From positions 62,001 to 126,000 of the forward strand of contig JAUOPI010000005.1 in NCBI GenBank assembly GCA_030546905.1: DNA of 64,000 nt. Reading direction: 5' to 3'. The notes beneath the pieces are model-generated. The model was given only the letters and a program-made list of their open reading frames with translations, was not told the origin of the DNA and ran no database searches. How positions within the stretch are numbered: the stretch's first letter is position 1; each line of letters opens with the position of its first letter. The translations under genes were made by a program, and so were the position numbers. The DNA is from Granulosicoccaceae sp. 1_MG-2023. Its GTDB lineage: Bacteria > Pseudomonadota > Gammaproteobacteria > Granulosicoccales > Granulosicoccaceae. This document shows, piece after piece, positions 1 through 9,414 of the stretch.

Positions 1-8
1 CCACTGCG

Positions 9-17
9 TGCTAGAAT
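9..17 (+). promoter_or_regulatory. possible extended -10 element upstream of GAPDH gene
   Basis: The sequence TGC-TAGAAT is a good extended -10 hexamer, followed by a GC-rich discriminator. A start site near 24 would give a leader of about 200 nt before the GAPDH ATG. The -35 region lies at or beyond the window edge and cannot be judged. Positions 18-231 contain a CCGCC/GGCGG hairpin around 133-155 and no gene that I can support. Confidence 0.3.
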
Positions 18-231
18 GCGCCCCGGATTCCCGGTGACGGCAATTTTTTGTGTTTCCGCCAACAAGCTCCCGAAAAAAGAGAGGGGCTGGCATATCCGCC
101 CGGCCGCAAAGGTTGTGCGGACCACTGACTCCGCCGCTTAAGAAAAAGGCGGGGCAGGGTAAGAACCAATCTGCGCACGCTGTGCAACATCAGCGGCGTA
201 CGGTTTTCAACGATATGTGAAAAGGTACAAC

Positions 232-1665
232 ATGGCTTCTATCAATAGCGACGAAATCCTCGAACAGTGGAAAACGCGTCAGACCCTCGCTGAAAAAATG
301 ATTCCCCTCGTCGGCGAGCTTTACCGTGACAAAGGCCTGGTGGTCCGCGTCTTCGGCCGCCGCCTGATGGACGGCAATAAGCTCGACATTATCAAAGCAC
401 ACCGCTTTGCCCGTCAGATGGTCGGCGAAGAGCTGGAAATCGCTGACAGCTACAAAATGCTCGAAGCACTCACCCATCTGGAACTGTCTCCGGCCCGTAT
501 TGACCTTGGCAAACTGTGCCACGAGTTCAATCAGAAAGGCGGCGACATGGATGCCTTCCTGAAAGACAAGCTGAGCAGCATCATCACTTCCGAACCGGCA
601 GATCCGGGTGAGCCGAAGGACGTGGTGCTGTACGGTTTCGGCCGTATCGGACGTCTGGTTGCACGGATGCTGATCGACCGCACCGGTGGCGGCTACAAAA
701 TGCGTCTGCGCGCCATCGTTGTACGCGGTAAAGGCGGTGATCTGGAAAAACGCGCCAGTCTGCTGCGCCGTGATTCTGTGCACGGTCCGTTCTCCGGCAC
801 CATCACTGTCGATGAAGAGACCAACTCGATTATCGCCAATGGTAACGTGATCCGCCTGATCTACTCCAACTCACCGGATGAGGTCGATTACACCCAGTAC
901 GGCATCAAGAATGCGCTGGTGGTCGATAACACCGGTATCTGGAAAGACGAGGAAGGTCTGGGCCTGCACCTGAAGTCCAAAGGTGTTTCCAAGGTGCTGC
1001 TGACCGCACCGGCCAAAGGCGATATCAAAAACATCGTCTACGGCGTTAACCATAAGGACATCGCGCCGGAAGACAAAATCCTCTGCGCCGCGTCCTGCAC
1101 CACCAATGCGATCGTGCCGGTGCTGAAAGTCCTGAATGACGAGTTCGGTATCCGCAACGGTCACATCGAAACGGTTCACTCCTACACCAATGACCAGAAC
1201 CTGATCGACAACTACCACAAGGCAGAACGCCGTGGCCGCAGTGCGCCGCTGAATATGGTGCTGACCTCTACCGGTGCTGCCAAGGCCGTCGCCAAGGCAC
1301 TGCCGGAACTGTCCGGTATCCTGACCGGTAATGCGATCCGCGTACCCACGCCGAACGTTTCCATGGCACTGATGAGCCTCAACCTGAATAAATCCACCAC
1401 CAAGGAAGAGCTCAATGCCTTCTTGCGTGACAAGGCGCTGCACTCATCCTTGCAGGAACAGATCGGTTACACCTCTTCGACCGAGCTGGTGTCGACGGAT
1501 CTGGTCGGTTCTGTGAATGCCGGTGTGGTCGATTCGGCAGCCACCATCGTCGATGGTGACCGTGTTGTGCTTTATGTTTGGTACGACAACGAGTCCGGTT
1601 ACAGCAGCCAGGTTATCCGCGTGATGCAGGACCTGGTCGGTCTGAATCTGCCGGATGTGCCCTGA
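232..1665 (+). CDS. gap: glyceraldehyde-3-phosphate dehydrogenase, long (N-extended) form
   Basis: This 477-residue protein should oxidise glyceraldehyde-3-phosphate to 1,3-bisphosphoglycerate, or run in reverse in gluconeogenesis, in the cytoplasm. The Rossmann motif GFGRIGR starts near residue 135. The catalytic Cys289 sits in ASCTTNAI, and the usual C-terminal WYDNE motif is present. Normal GAPDH is about 335 residues; the extra N-terminal stretch of about 125 residues is typical of a second GAPDH type known in Pseudomonas and relatives. An in-frame GTG at 217 exists, but the ATG at 232 has AAAGG at a suitable distance and is preferred. The gene is monocistronic, with a strong terminator directly behind it. 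Confidence 0.94.
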   Translation: MASINSDEILEQWKTRQTLAEKMIPLVGELYRDKGLVVRVFGRRLMDGNKLDIIKAHRFARQMVGEELEIADSYKMLEALTHLELSPARIDLGKLCHEFNQKGGDMDAFLKDKLSSIITSEPADPGEPKDVVLYGFGRIGRLVARMLIDRTGGGYKMRLRAIVVRGKGGDLEKRASLLRRDSVHGPFSGTITVDEETNSIIANGNVIRLIYSNSPDEVDYTQYGIKNALVVDNTGIWKDEEGLGLHLKSKGVSKVLLTAPAKGDIKNIVYGVNHKDIAPEDKILCAASCTTNAIVPVLKVLNDEFGIRNGHIETVHSYTNDQNLIDNYHKAERRGRSAPLNMVLTSTGAAKAVAKALPELSGILTGNAIRVPTPNVSMALMSLNLNKSTTKEELNAFLRDKALHSSLQEQIGYTSSTELVSTDLVGSVNAGVVDSAATIVDGDRVVLYVWYDNESGYSSQVIRVMQDLVGLNLPDVP

Positions 1666-1681
1666 GCGGACACGTTCTGAT

Positions 1682-1710
1682 AAAAACCCGGCTCCGGCCG
1701 GGTTTTTTTT
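1682..1710 (+). terminator. Rho-independent terminator after GAPDH gene
   Basis: The stem CCCGGC/GCCGGG has a 4-nt loop, is preceded by A5 and followed by eight T. It begins 16 bp after the GAPDH stop codon. Confidence 0.9.
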
Positions 1711-1803
1711 GTCCGGCAACAGGGCCGTGCGGGGTGATCTTGCCGCCCGGCGACACAGGTGACACACTATGCTTTTTGTTGCAATGCAGTGGAGCTGTGA
1801 GTC

Positions 1804-2166
1804 GTGAAGTTCTTAGAGGGAATGGCCTTTTTACTGGCCTTTCAGTTGGTCGGAGAAGTCGTTTCCCGCTTGTTTCATCTTCCGGTACCCGGGCCGGTAC
1901 TGGGCATGATCCTGTTGTTTGTGTTTCTTCTCCTTTTCCGCAAGGTGCCGGTGGCCTTAAGCAGCGCCGTCGAGCCCCTGCTGAATAACCTTTCCTTATT
2001 GTTCGTGCCGGCCGGCGCGGGCGTGATTCTGCATCTCAAGCGTATCGGCAGTGAGTGGTTTCCGCTGGTCACAAGCCTATTCCTCAGCACCTTATTCGGC
2101 ATGGCTGTGACCGCCTTGCTGATGCACTGGGTTCTCAAATGGCAGCATCGCCGGGGCAGGGTCTGA
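1804..2166 (+). CDS. lrgA: LrgA/CidA family membrane protein
   Basis: This 120-residue, four-helix hydrophobic protein has the family signature PGPVLGM near residue 29 and a VPAGAG motif near 68. LrgA/CidA proteins form a membrane complex with LrgB-type partners. They were described as holin-like modulators of murein hydrolase activity, and in some bacteria they act in pyruvate or overflow-metabolite transport. The start is GTG. The stop overlaps the start of the next gene (TGATG), so the pair is translationally coupled. Which of the proposed functions applies here cannot be read from sequence. Confidence 0.88.
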   Translation: MKFLEGMAFLLAFQLVGEVVSRLFHLPVPGPVLGMILLFVFLLLFRKVPVALSSAVEPLLNNLSLLFVPAGAGVILHLKRIGSEWFPLVTSLFLSTLFGMAVTALLMHWVLKWQHRRGRV

Positions 2167-2897
2167 TGGACAGTTTCGAGTTACTTGAGATCTGGGTCTA
2201 TCTGGCCGAAAGCCCGCTGCTGGGACTGACCCTGACTTTGCTGGCCTATATTGCCGGCGTGCGCTGTTATCAGGCCAGCGGCGGCAATCCGCTGGTCAAT
2301 CCGGTGGCGATTGCCATCATTATCATCATGCTCTGTCTGGCGCTCAGCGGCACCGCCTTCCAGACCTATTTTGAGGGCGCGCAGTTCGTTCACTTTCTGC
2401 TCGGTCCGGCCACGGTGGCTTTTGCCGTGCCGCTCTATCAACAGCTCGGGCGTCTGCGTGCGCTGGCCCTGCCGATGTTTGTCGGGGTGCTTGGCGGGGT
2501 GTTGGCCGGCACTGCCAGCTCGGTTGTGCTGGCGCGCCTGCTGGGGGCCAGTACCGACACCGCGCTGTCGCTTGCGCCCAAATCCATGACCACGCCGATT
2601 GCCATGGGGGTTTCCGAGCATATCGGTGGCCTGCCGTCGCTGACCGCAGTATTGGTGATCAGCACCGGGATTATCGGGGCCAGTTTCGGCACCCGTTTGT
2701 TTGCGCTGTTGCGCATTGAGGATGATGCCGTCAAAGGGATTGCCATGGGCTTGAACGCCCACGGAATCGGCACCGCGCGGGCGTTTCAGGTCTCGCCGCA
2801 GATGGGCGCTTTTTCGGGCCTGGGCATGGCCTTGATGGCGTTTATCGGGCCGTTGATCGTCCCGTCCCTGCTCAGCTTTCTGGGCTTTTTGGACTGA
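2166..2897 (+). CDS. lrgB: LrgB/CidB family membrane protein
   Basis: This 243-residue polytopic protein has the LrgB hallmarks SLAPKSMTTPIAMGVSE (around residue 138) and NAHGIGTARAF. Its length is normal for the family. A longer reading frame begins upstream, but the ATG at 2166 overlaps the lrgA stop and matches the usual LrgB N-terminus. It presumably works with the preceding LrgA in the inner membrane. The Mg/keto-acid transport versus autolysis-control role is undecided. Confidence 0.9.
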   Translation: MDSFELLEIWVYLAESPLLGLTLTLLAYIAGVRCYQASGGNPLVNPVAIAIIIIMLCLALSGTAFQTYFEGAQFVHFLLGPATVAFAVPLYQQLGRLRALALPMFVGVLGGVLAGTASSVVLARLLGASTDTALSLAPKSMTTPIAMGVSEHIGGLPSLTAVLVISTGIIGASFGTRLFALLRIEDDAVKGIAMGLNAHGIGTARAFQVSPQMGAFSGLGMALMAFIGPLIVPSLLSFLGFLD

Positions 2898-3082
2898 GTC
2901 GCAGTGCCGGCAAAGGCCGCAGGCCCGGGCTTGTCCGGGTCTCAAGCTTTTGCGCGCCGCGGTCGCTATTTTCAACGTAAAACGGCGTGTAGTTCTGTTA
3001 TGCGCTGTTGACCGATTCGTTCCCGCTTCGCGTTCAGCGTGTCAGGCGGGCCGCTGACAAGTGCCGGAAAGGAGTCCGTCAT

Positions 3083-6000
3083 TTGAATATATTTGCCCGC
3101 CACGCCGGGATCCGCGCCAAGCTCGTTTCGCTTTTCGTTCTTATCAAGGTTGTGCCGTTGCTGGCCCTGGCCTGGCTTATCTGGTCAGCTATGACCCCGC
3201 TCGTGACCGATGTTGAGGTCAAGGTCGGCGATATGGCCGGGCGGATGCAGGAAACCGCCGGTGATGTGGGCCGGCTGGCGGTCGATGAAGCCGTGACCGC
3301 ACTGGACCATCAGGCGCAGGAAGCGATCGAACGGCAGACCGTTGATCTGGCGCAGGCTGTGGCCGCGTTTCTCTATAGCGTTGACCGCGACATTGTTCAG
3401 CTGGCGGCGCTGGAGGCGGATGCGCCGCATTACGGCGAGTTTCTCGATTCACGCCAGCGCTATGTGCCGGAACACGGACCCTGGCGGCTTAATGCCGACG
3501 GCGACGGCTGGGAAGCGGCTCAGACCGCGGCCGCGCAGACAGGCCCGGCGGTGACCGCGCGTCTGCCGGACAATGCCCGTGAGTTTCACTACACCGCGCC
3601 CTTCAAGCCTTATCAGCAGACCCTGAAGCCACAATATCTGGAAGCGGCTTTCGTCGATCTGCAGGGCCATGAGCAGATCCGTGTGACCCGCGGTGATCTC
3701 TTGGGTGAGCCGGTGTTGCGGGACCTCTCCGAGCGCAGCAATACCTTTCTCAAGGCCGATTACTGGTTCCCCCGGGCCGCCGCGCTCGGTGACGGGGAGA
3801 TCTATGTTTCCGAGGTGATCGGCGCCTATGTCGGTTCGCCGCTGATCGGCAGTTATACGCCTGAGAAGGTTGCTCAGGCCGGTGTGCCGTTTGAGCCGGA
3901 GCAGGCCGCTTATGCCGGCAAGGAAAATCCGCTCGGTAAGCGCTTTCGCGGGATTGTCCGTTGGGTGAAACCGGTGCTGCGCGACGGACAGCGCGTCGGC
4001 TATGTGACGCTGGCGCTGGATCATGCGCATCTGATGGCTTTTACCGACCACCGTGTGCCGACTCCTGAACGTTTCAGCGATATTTCCGATGCCGGTTCCG
4101 GCAACTATGCGTTTATGTGGGACTATCTGGGGCGCAATATTTCCCATCCACGTGACTACTTTATCGTCGGCTACGACCCGCAGACCGGTGAGCAGGTGGC
4201 GCCCTGGCTGGATCAGGACAGCTACGCGCGCTGGCAGGCCAGCGGGCAGAGCTTCGCTCAGTTCAGTGCCACGCTGACGCCTTTTGCCGATCAGAGCCTC
4301 TCGCTGAAGCCCTCGGCGGCACAGATAAAAGAACAACAGCTGGCACTGGATTGCCGCTATCTGAAGTTCGCGCCGCAGTGCTCGGGCTGGTGGAATCTGA
4401 CCCGTAACGGCGGCTCGGGCTCGTTTGTGATCTTCTGGAGTGGTATCTGGAAACTCACGACCGCGGCGGCGATTCCGTATTACACCGGACGTTACGGCGA
4501 CAATGAGCGCGGCTTCGGGGTGGTGACTATCGGTGCCAATGTGCCGGAGTTCCATAGCGCCGCGACCCGGGTGTCGGGACAGATCGACGCCATACTTGCC
4601 GAAGAAGGTGACAGGCTTGCAGAGCAACGTCAGGCGCTGGGCGAGAGTATCGACAAGAACGTCAGTGTGCTCTTCCGCCATTTGAGTTTATCCACCTCGC
4701 TGATGGTGTTGGTGGTGATGGCGATTGCGATCTGGATGGCGACCTATCTGACCGATCGTATCCTGAAACTCAATCAGGGCATAGGCCGTTTCAGCGCGGG
4801 TGATTTACGCTACCGTTTTCCGGTCGACAGCCGTGATGAAATGGGGCAGCTTTCGCAATCGCTCAACGCCATGGCCGAGTCGCTGGAGAAAGCCGTCACA
4901 GGCCTGAAAAAGCAGATTGCCAAACGGCGCGATGTCGAGCGTGTCCTGGAGCGGGTCAATCAGAATCTGGAAGACACAGTGCGCCGGCGTACCGAGCAAC
5001 TGGAGCAGAGCAATCAGGCGCTTCAGGAGGAAAATGAAGAGCGTCGTAAGGCCGAGCAGCGGATGTCCTATCTGGCCCAGTACGACGATCTGACCGGGCT
5101 GGCCAACCGCGTGCTTTTCCGCGATCAGCTCGATGCCGCCTATGCCCGTTGCGAGCATTACGGTGAGCCGTTTGCCCTGTTGTTTGTTGACCTGGATAAA
5201 TTCAAGGAAGTGAACGACAACCTGGGCCACGATGTCGGGGATCAGCTTTTACAGCATGTGGGCAAGGTGTTCCGCGATGCGGTGCGCGGCAATGATTCCG
5301 CCGCACGGCTCGGCGGTGACGAGTTTGCCCTGATCGTCGGCAGACTGAACAATCATGGTGATGTGGCCTTGCTGGCCGGACGCATATTGCAGCAGTTGCT
5401 GACACCGCTGGAGCTTGAAGGACACGCGATTCAGATCGGTGCCAGTATTGGCATATCGGTCTATCCGCAGAATGCTGACAGTACCGATGAGCTGCTCAGA
5501 CAGGCGGATCTGGCCATGTACCAGGCCAAGGAAGAGGGGGGCAATACCTATCGCTTTTACGTGGAGACGATGCAGGAAGATGTGCAGCGTTTGCGCGACC
5601 TCGAACGCGATCTCGCCGGGGCGCTCAGTGCCGGGCAGTTGCGCGTGCACTACCAGCCGAAAGTGGAAGTCGGCAGCGGTGCGGTGGTCGGTGCCGAAGC
5701 TCTGGTGCGCTGGTACCACGATGAGCGCGGTATGATCGGCCCGGAAGTCTTTATTCCCATGGCCGAGAAGAGCGGCCTTATCCACCGTCTGGGCGATTTT
5801 GTACTGGAGCAGGCTTGTCAGCAGAATCAGGCCTGGCGTGAACAGGGGCTGCCGGCAATTCCGGTCTCGGTGAATGTGTCAGCCTTGCAGTTACAGGACC
5901 CGTGCATCGTCTCGCGTATAAAAGCGCTGTTGCAGCGCTATGGTATGGCGCCATCGATGCTGGAGCTGGAGCTGACCGAATCCTCGGTGATGCTCGATCA

Positions 6001-6379
6001 GTACAACACCTCAGCGCGCCTGGTTGAGCTGCAGGCCTCGGGGATACCGGTGTCAATCGATGACTTCGGCAGCGGTTATTCCTCGTTTGACCGGCTCACC
6101 ACGGTCAAGGCCAATGTGGTGAAAATCGATCGCAGCTTTATCAGTCAGATCGGTGAGGAACGCGGTGATGCCGTGGTTCAGGCGATCGTGCGCATGGTTC
6201 AGGCTCTGGGCATCCCCCTGGTGGCCGAAGGTGTGGAAACGCGTGAACAGCTGGAGTTCCTGCGTGAGCTCGGCTGTGAGCAGTACCAAGGGTATTTCTA
6301 CAGCCAGGCGGTGCCGGCAGAGGAGTTTGCGGCTTTTCTGGCTGCCGCCGATAGCGGGCAGCAGGCCCGTGGCGCATAA
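3083..6379 (+). CDS. membrane-anchored GGDEF-EAL protein with large periplasmic sensor region
   Basis: A protein of 1098 residues predicted to make and/or degrade cyclic di-GMP. Order: membrane helix about 14-38; an extracytoplasmic region of roughly 490 residues, probably Cache-like; a second helix about 535-558; HAMP about 558-610; coiled coil; GGDEF domain with intact GGDEF at 744-748; EAL domain with EAL at 872-874, plus DDFGSGYSS and VAEGVETREQ motifs. Both catalytic signatures are complete. The longest frame starts at a TTG at 3008. The TTG at 3083 lies 8 nt behind a strong AAAGGAG and begins just before the first helix, so I prefer it. The gene stands alone and ends at a bidirectional terminator. 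Confidence 0.9.
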   Translation: MNIFARHAGIRAKLVSLFVLIKVVPLLALAWLIWSAMTPLVTDVEVKVGDMAGRMQETAGDVGRLAVDEAVTALDHQAQEAIERQTVDLAQAVAAFLYSVDRDIVQLAALEADAPHYGEFLDSRQRYVPEHGPWRLNADGDGWEAAQTAAAQTGPAVTARLPDNAREFHYTAPFKPYQQTLKPQYLEAAFVDLQGHEQIRVTRGDLLGEPVLRDLSERSNTFLKADYWFPRAAALGDGEIYVSEVIGAYVGSPLIGSYTPEKVAQAGVPFEPEQAAYAGKENPLGKRFRGIVRWVKPVLRDGQRVGYVTLALDHAHLMAFTDHRVPTPERFSDISDAGSGNYAFMWDYLGRNISHPRDYFIVGYDPQTGEQVAPWLDQDSYARWQASGQSFAQFSATLTPFADQSLSLKPSAAQIKEQQLALDCRYLKFAPQCSGWWNLTRNGGSGSFVIFWSGIWKLTTAAAIPYYTGRYGDNERGFGVVTIGANVPEFHSAATRVSGQIDAILAEEGDRLAEQRQALGESIDKNVSVLFRHLSLSTSLMVLVVMAIAIWMATYLTDRILKLNQGIGRFSAGDLRYRFPVDSRDEMGQLSQSLNAMAESLEKAVTGLKKQIAKRRDVERVLERVNQNLEDTVRRRTEQLEQSNQALQEENEERRKAEQRMSYLAQYDDLTGLANRVLFRDQLDAAYARCEHYGEPFALLFVDLDKFKEVNDNLGHDVGDQLLQHVGKVFRDAVRGNDSAARLGGDEFALIVGRLNNHGDVALLAGRILQQLLTPLELEGHAIQIGASIGISVYPQNADSTDELLRQADLAMYQAKEEGGNTYRFYVETMQEDVQRLRDLERDLAGALSAGQLRVHYQPKVEVGSGAVVGAEALVRWYHDERGMIGPEVFIPMAEKSGLIHRLGDFVLEQACQQNQAWREQGLPAIPVSVNVSALQLQDPCIVSRIKALLQRYGMAPSMLELELTESSVMLDQYNTSARLVELQASGIPVSIDDFGSGYSSFDRLTTVKANVVKIDRSFISQIGEERGDAVVQAIVRMVQALGIPLVAEGVETREQLEFLRELGCEQYQGYFYSQAVPAEEFAAFLAAADSGQQARGA

Positions 6380-6390
6380 ATGTGACGCAT

Positions 6391-6422
6391 AAAAAAAGCC
6401 CGGCGATTGCCGGGCTTTTTTC
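6391..6422. terminator. bidirectional terminator between GGDEF-EAL gene and icd
   Basis: The stem AAAAAAAGCCCGGC/GCCGGGCTTTTTT has a 4-nt loop and A/T tracts on both sides. It serves the two convergent genes. Confidence 0.92.
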
Positions 6423-6441
6423 TGAGCTGAGTCAGAGCCCA

Positions 6442-8679
6442 TCAGTCTTGTGCTGAATCGATAATGCTGTTGAGCGTGGCGCTCGGGCGCATGGCTTCGA
6501 CAACACGTTTGACGTCAGGCAGGTAGTAGCCGCCGATCTCGATGGGCTTGCCCTGTACCGAGTTAAGCTCTTCGACGATTTTCGCTTCATTGGCTTTCAG
6601 TTGCTCAGCCAGTTTGGCGAAGTGTGACGCCATTTCCGCATCTTCGGTTTGTGCCGCGAGCTCTTCCGCCCAGTACAGCGAGAGGTAGAAGTGGCTGCCG
6701 CGGTTGTCCAGCTCGCCGGTACGGCGGGACGGTGACTTGCCGCTTTCGAGCAGTTTGGATGTGGCCTGATCCAGCGTGTCGGCGAGGATTTTCGCACGGG
6801 CATTGCTGAATTTGGCGCCCACGTCTTCCAGAGAGGCGGCCAGAGCGAGGAATTCACCCAGTGAGTCCCAGCGCAGGTGGTTTTCTTCGACCAGCTGCTG
6901 TACGTGTTTCGGCGCGGAGCCGCCGGCACCGGTTTCGTACATGCCGCCACCGGCCATCAACGGTACGATGGAGAGCATTTTCGCAGAGGTGCCCAGTTCC
7001 ATAATCGGGAACAGGTCAGTCAGGTAGTCACGCAGGATGTTGCCGGTGACGGAGATGGTGTCAAAGCCACGTACGACACGTTCCAGCGTATAACGCATGG
7101 CACGGACCTGAGACATGATCTGGATATCCAGGCCACTGGTGTCGTGCTCTTTCAGGTACTCGTTGACCTTTTTGATCAGCTCGTTTTCGTGCGGGCGGTA
7201 GGGGTCGAGCCAGAACACGGCCGGCATGCCGGAAGCGCGTGCGCGGTTAACCGCCAGCTTGACCCAATCGCGGACCGGCGCGTCCTTGACCTGACACATA
7301 CGCCAGATATCGCCTTCTTCGACGTCCTGGCTGAGCAGGACTTCGCCGGTGTCCAGGTCGGTGATATTGGCAGTACCCGTGGCCGGGATTTCGAAGGTTT
7401 TGTCGTGAGAGCCGTATTCCTCGGCTTTCTGCGCCATCAGGCCCACGTTCGGGACTGTACCCATGGTGACCGGATCAAAGTTGCCGTGCCATTTACAGAA
7501 GTTGATCATCTCCTGATAGATACGGGCGAAGGTACTTTCCGGCATAACCGCTTTAACGTCTTTCAGGCGGCCGTCAGCACCGTACATTTTACCGCCGTTG
7601 CGGATCATGGCCGGCATGGAGGCATCGACGATCACGTCGTTCGGTGAATGGAAGTTGGTGATGCCTTTGTCGGAATCGACCATGGCCAGTTCCGGACGTC
7701 CGTCGAGGCAGGCGTGCAGATCGCGGCGGATTTCTTCCTGCTGGGAGGCCGGCAGTTGTTTGATCTTTTCGTACAGATCAACCATACCGTTGTTGACGTT
7801 TACGCCCAGCTCATCGAAAGTTTTCTGGTGTTTCTCGAAGGCTTCTTTGTAGAAAATCTTCACGCAGTGACCGAATACGATCGGGTGCGAGACTTTCATC
7901 ATGGTCGCTTTAACGTGCAGTGAGAACATCACGCCGTATTTGTGCGCGTCTTCGATTTCCTTCTCGTAGAACTCACACAGGGCTTTTTTGCTCATGTACA
8001 TGCTGTCGATGATCTCGCCTTCGAGCAGCGCGACTTCCGGCTTGAGCACGATGGCGTCACCGCTTTCGGTGATCAGTTCCATCTTCACGCGGCGGGCTTT
8101 ATCCAGCGTCATGGATTTTTCGCCGTGGTAGAAATCACCGTGGTGCATGTGTGAGACGTGGGTGCGCGAGGCCTGTGCCCATTCGCCCATATAGTGCGGG
8201 TTTTTGCGTGCGTATTCTTTCACGGCGCGCGGTGCGCGGCGGTCAGAGTTACCTTCACGCAGTACCGGGTTGACCGCGCTGCCCAGACATTTGCCGTAGC
8301 GGATGCGCAGTTCTTTTTCTTCTTCTGTTTGCGGCTGACCGGGGAAGTCCGGGATCGCGTAGCCTTTTTCCTGCAGTTCCTTGATGCAGGCCTGAAGCTG
8401 GGAAACCGAGGCACTGATGTTCGGCAGCTTGATGATGTTGGTGTCCGGTTCCTGGGTCAGAGCGCCAAGCTCGGCCAGGTTGTCTTCGACTTTCTGTTCC
8501 TCCGTCAGATAGTCGGAGAATTCCGCCAGTACACGGGCAGCAACAGAGATGTCTGATACATCAACGTCGATACCGGCTGCGGAGGTGAAACTTTTTACGA
8601 TAGGAAGGAAGGACTGGGTGGCGAAGTAGGGTGCTTCGTCAGTGAGCGTGTATATAATTTTAGGATTTTTGGTCGTCAT
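6442..8679 (-). CDS. icd: isocitrate dehydrogenase, NADP-dependent, monomeric type
   Basis: This 745-residue protein matches the monomeric isocitrate dehydrogenase family over its full normal length (about 740). It catalyses isocitrate to 2-oxoglutarate with NADP in the TCA cycle. Recognisable segments include the N-terminal [11 protein letters not shown], the SNRRAP-like substrate region ([19 protein letters not shown], residues near 132) and the C-terminal LDNRGSHFY stretch. The frame opens upstream at 8748, but the ATG at 8679 has AGGAAG 5-6 nt before it and fits the family N-terminus. It is divergently arranged with the PhnA-like gene and separated from it by 338 bp. Confidence 0.96.
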   Translation of the reverse strand: MTTKNPKIIYTLTDEAPYFATQSFLPIVKSFTSAAGIDVDVSDISVAARVLAEFSDYLTEEQKVEDNLAELGALTQEPDTNIIKLPNISASVSQLQACIKELQEKGYAIPDFPGQPQTEEEKELRIRYGKCLGSAVNPVLREGNSDRRAPRAVKEYARKNPHYMGEWAQASRTHVSHMHHGDFYHGEKSMTLDKARRVKMELITESGDAIVLKPEVALLEGEIIDSMYMSKKALCEFYEKEIEDAHKYGVMFSLHVKATMMKVSHPIVFGHCVKIFYKEAFEKHQKTFDELGVNVNNGMVDLYEKIKQLPASQQEEIRRDLHACLDGRPELAMVDSDKGITNFHSPNDVIVDASMPAMIRNGGKMYGADGRLKDVKAVMPESTFARIYQEMINFCKWHGNFDPVTMGTVPNVGLMAQKAEEYGSHDKTFEIPATGTANITDLDTGEVLLSQDVEEGDIWRMCQVKDAPVRDWVKLAVNRARASGMPAVFWLDPYRPHENELIKKVNEYLKEHDTSGLDIQIMSQVRAMRYTLERVVRGFDTISVTGNILRDYLTDLFPIMELGTSAKMLSIVPLMAGGGMYETGAGGSAPKHVQQLVEENHLRWDSLGEFLALAASLEDVGAKFSNARAKILADTLDQATSKLLESGKSPSRRTGELDNRGSHFYLSLYWAEELAAQTEDAEMASHFAKLAEQLKANEAKIVEELNSVQGKPIEIGGYYLPDVKRVVEAMRPSATLNSIIDSAQD

Positions 8680-9017
8680 AGTGCTTCCTGATGCCCGTCG
8701 CGCGTCGGCACGCGCTGCCGGTCGTTGAGCGAAAGTGTGTAGGTCCAAGGTGGCGAATCATCGTGGTGGTCTGATGACTCTACCGCGCATTATAGCGTTG
8801 AGACCCTGTTCATGAAAGGGAGCGGCATACCGGTGCGCGGGACGGCACAGGTGCCAGGCTCTGAATTTTCCTCCAAAAAAGTAAGGTTTTGTTAGCGGGA
8901 TGTTGGAAAAACAATGGCTTAAGAAGCCCCCGGCGCGCTGTTTCTGCGCTATGGCGGTTGTCTTGCCATAATCCATGCCTATATGATGCCCGCCTTTGAC
9001 GCAACCGAGAATATCCC
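8680..9017. other. intergenic region between icd and phnA-like gene
   Basis: This 338-bp divergent region has no credible coding frame. It should carry the icd promoter on the minus strand, which I could not place, and the promoter listed for the phnA-like gene. Nothing else stands out. Confidence 0.6.
8958..8987 (+). promoter_or_regulatory. candidate sigma-70 promoter for phnA-like gene
   Basis: TTGTCT and TATGAT are separated by 18 bp, 30 bp upstream of the ATG at 9018. The -35 is a moderate match and the -10 a good one. Confidence 0.4.
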
Positions 9018-9356
9018 ATGAGTGAATTACCGCCTTGTCCGAAATGTGCTTCGCAATACACCTATCAGGACGGCGAAATGCTGATCTGTCCTGAATGTGC
9101 CCACGAGTGGAATCCGAATGAAGTTGAAGTCGATGAGGACGCGCTTCAGATCAAGGATGCTAACGGTAATCTGCTGCAGGACGGTGACAGCGTGACGGTG
9201 ATTAAAGACCTGAAAGTCAAAGGTTCTTCGTCGGTTGTTAAGGTCGGCACCAAGGTCCGCAATATCCGCCTGGTCGGCGGTGATCACGATATCGATTGCA
9301 AAATCGACGGTATCGGCGCGATGAAGCTCAAATCCGAGTTTGTCAAAAAGGCCTGA
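9018..9356 (+). CDS. yjdM: PhnA/YjdM family zinc-ribbon protein
   Basis: This 112-residue protein starts with a four-Cys zinc ribbon (CPKC near residue 7 and CPEC near 26). The C-terminal domain contains [14 protein letters not shown] and [19 protein letters not shown], the standard PhnA/YjdM signature. The family was first annotated as alkylphosphonate-uptake protein PhnA, but it is not part of the C-P lyase and its role remains unclear; no phosphonate genes are nearby. A SafA-like or phosphonoacetate-hydrolase role would be a guess. Confidence 0.9.
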   Translation: MSELPPCPKCASQYTYQDGEMLICPECAHEWNPNEVEVDEDALQIKDANGNLLQDGDSVTVIKDLKVKGSSSVVKVGTKVRNIRLVGGDHDIDCKIDGIGAMKLKSEFVKKA

Positions 9357-9370
9357 GTCGTGAGTTCTGA

Positions 9371-9399
9371 GCCGGCGCGGCGAGGTTTGCCGCGCCGGC
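9371..9399. terminator. perfect 11-bp GC hairpin between convergent genes
   Basis: Arms GCCGGCGCGGC and GCCGCGCCGGC enclose a 7-nt loop. There is no T tract, so it may stop transcripts poorly or act as a 3'-end stabiliser. It lies 14 bp after the phnA-like stop. Confidence 0.45.
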
Positions 9400-9414
9400 A
9401 GCCGCCGGCGTGGC

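Noticed and set aside
3449-4681. 410-codon open frame on the minus strand
   Set aside because: It is a shadow of the GGDEF-EAL gene, with no ribosome site and no recognisable family.
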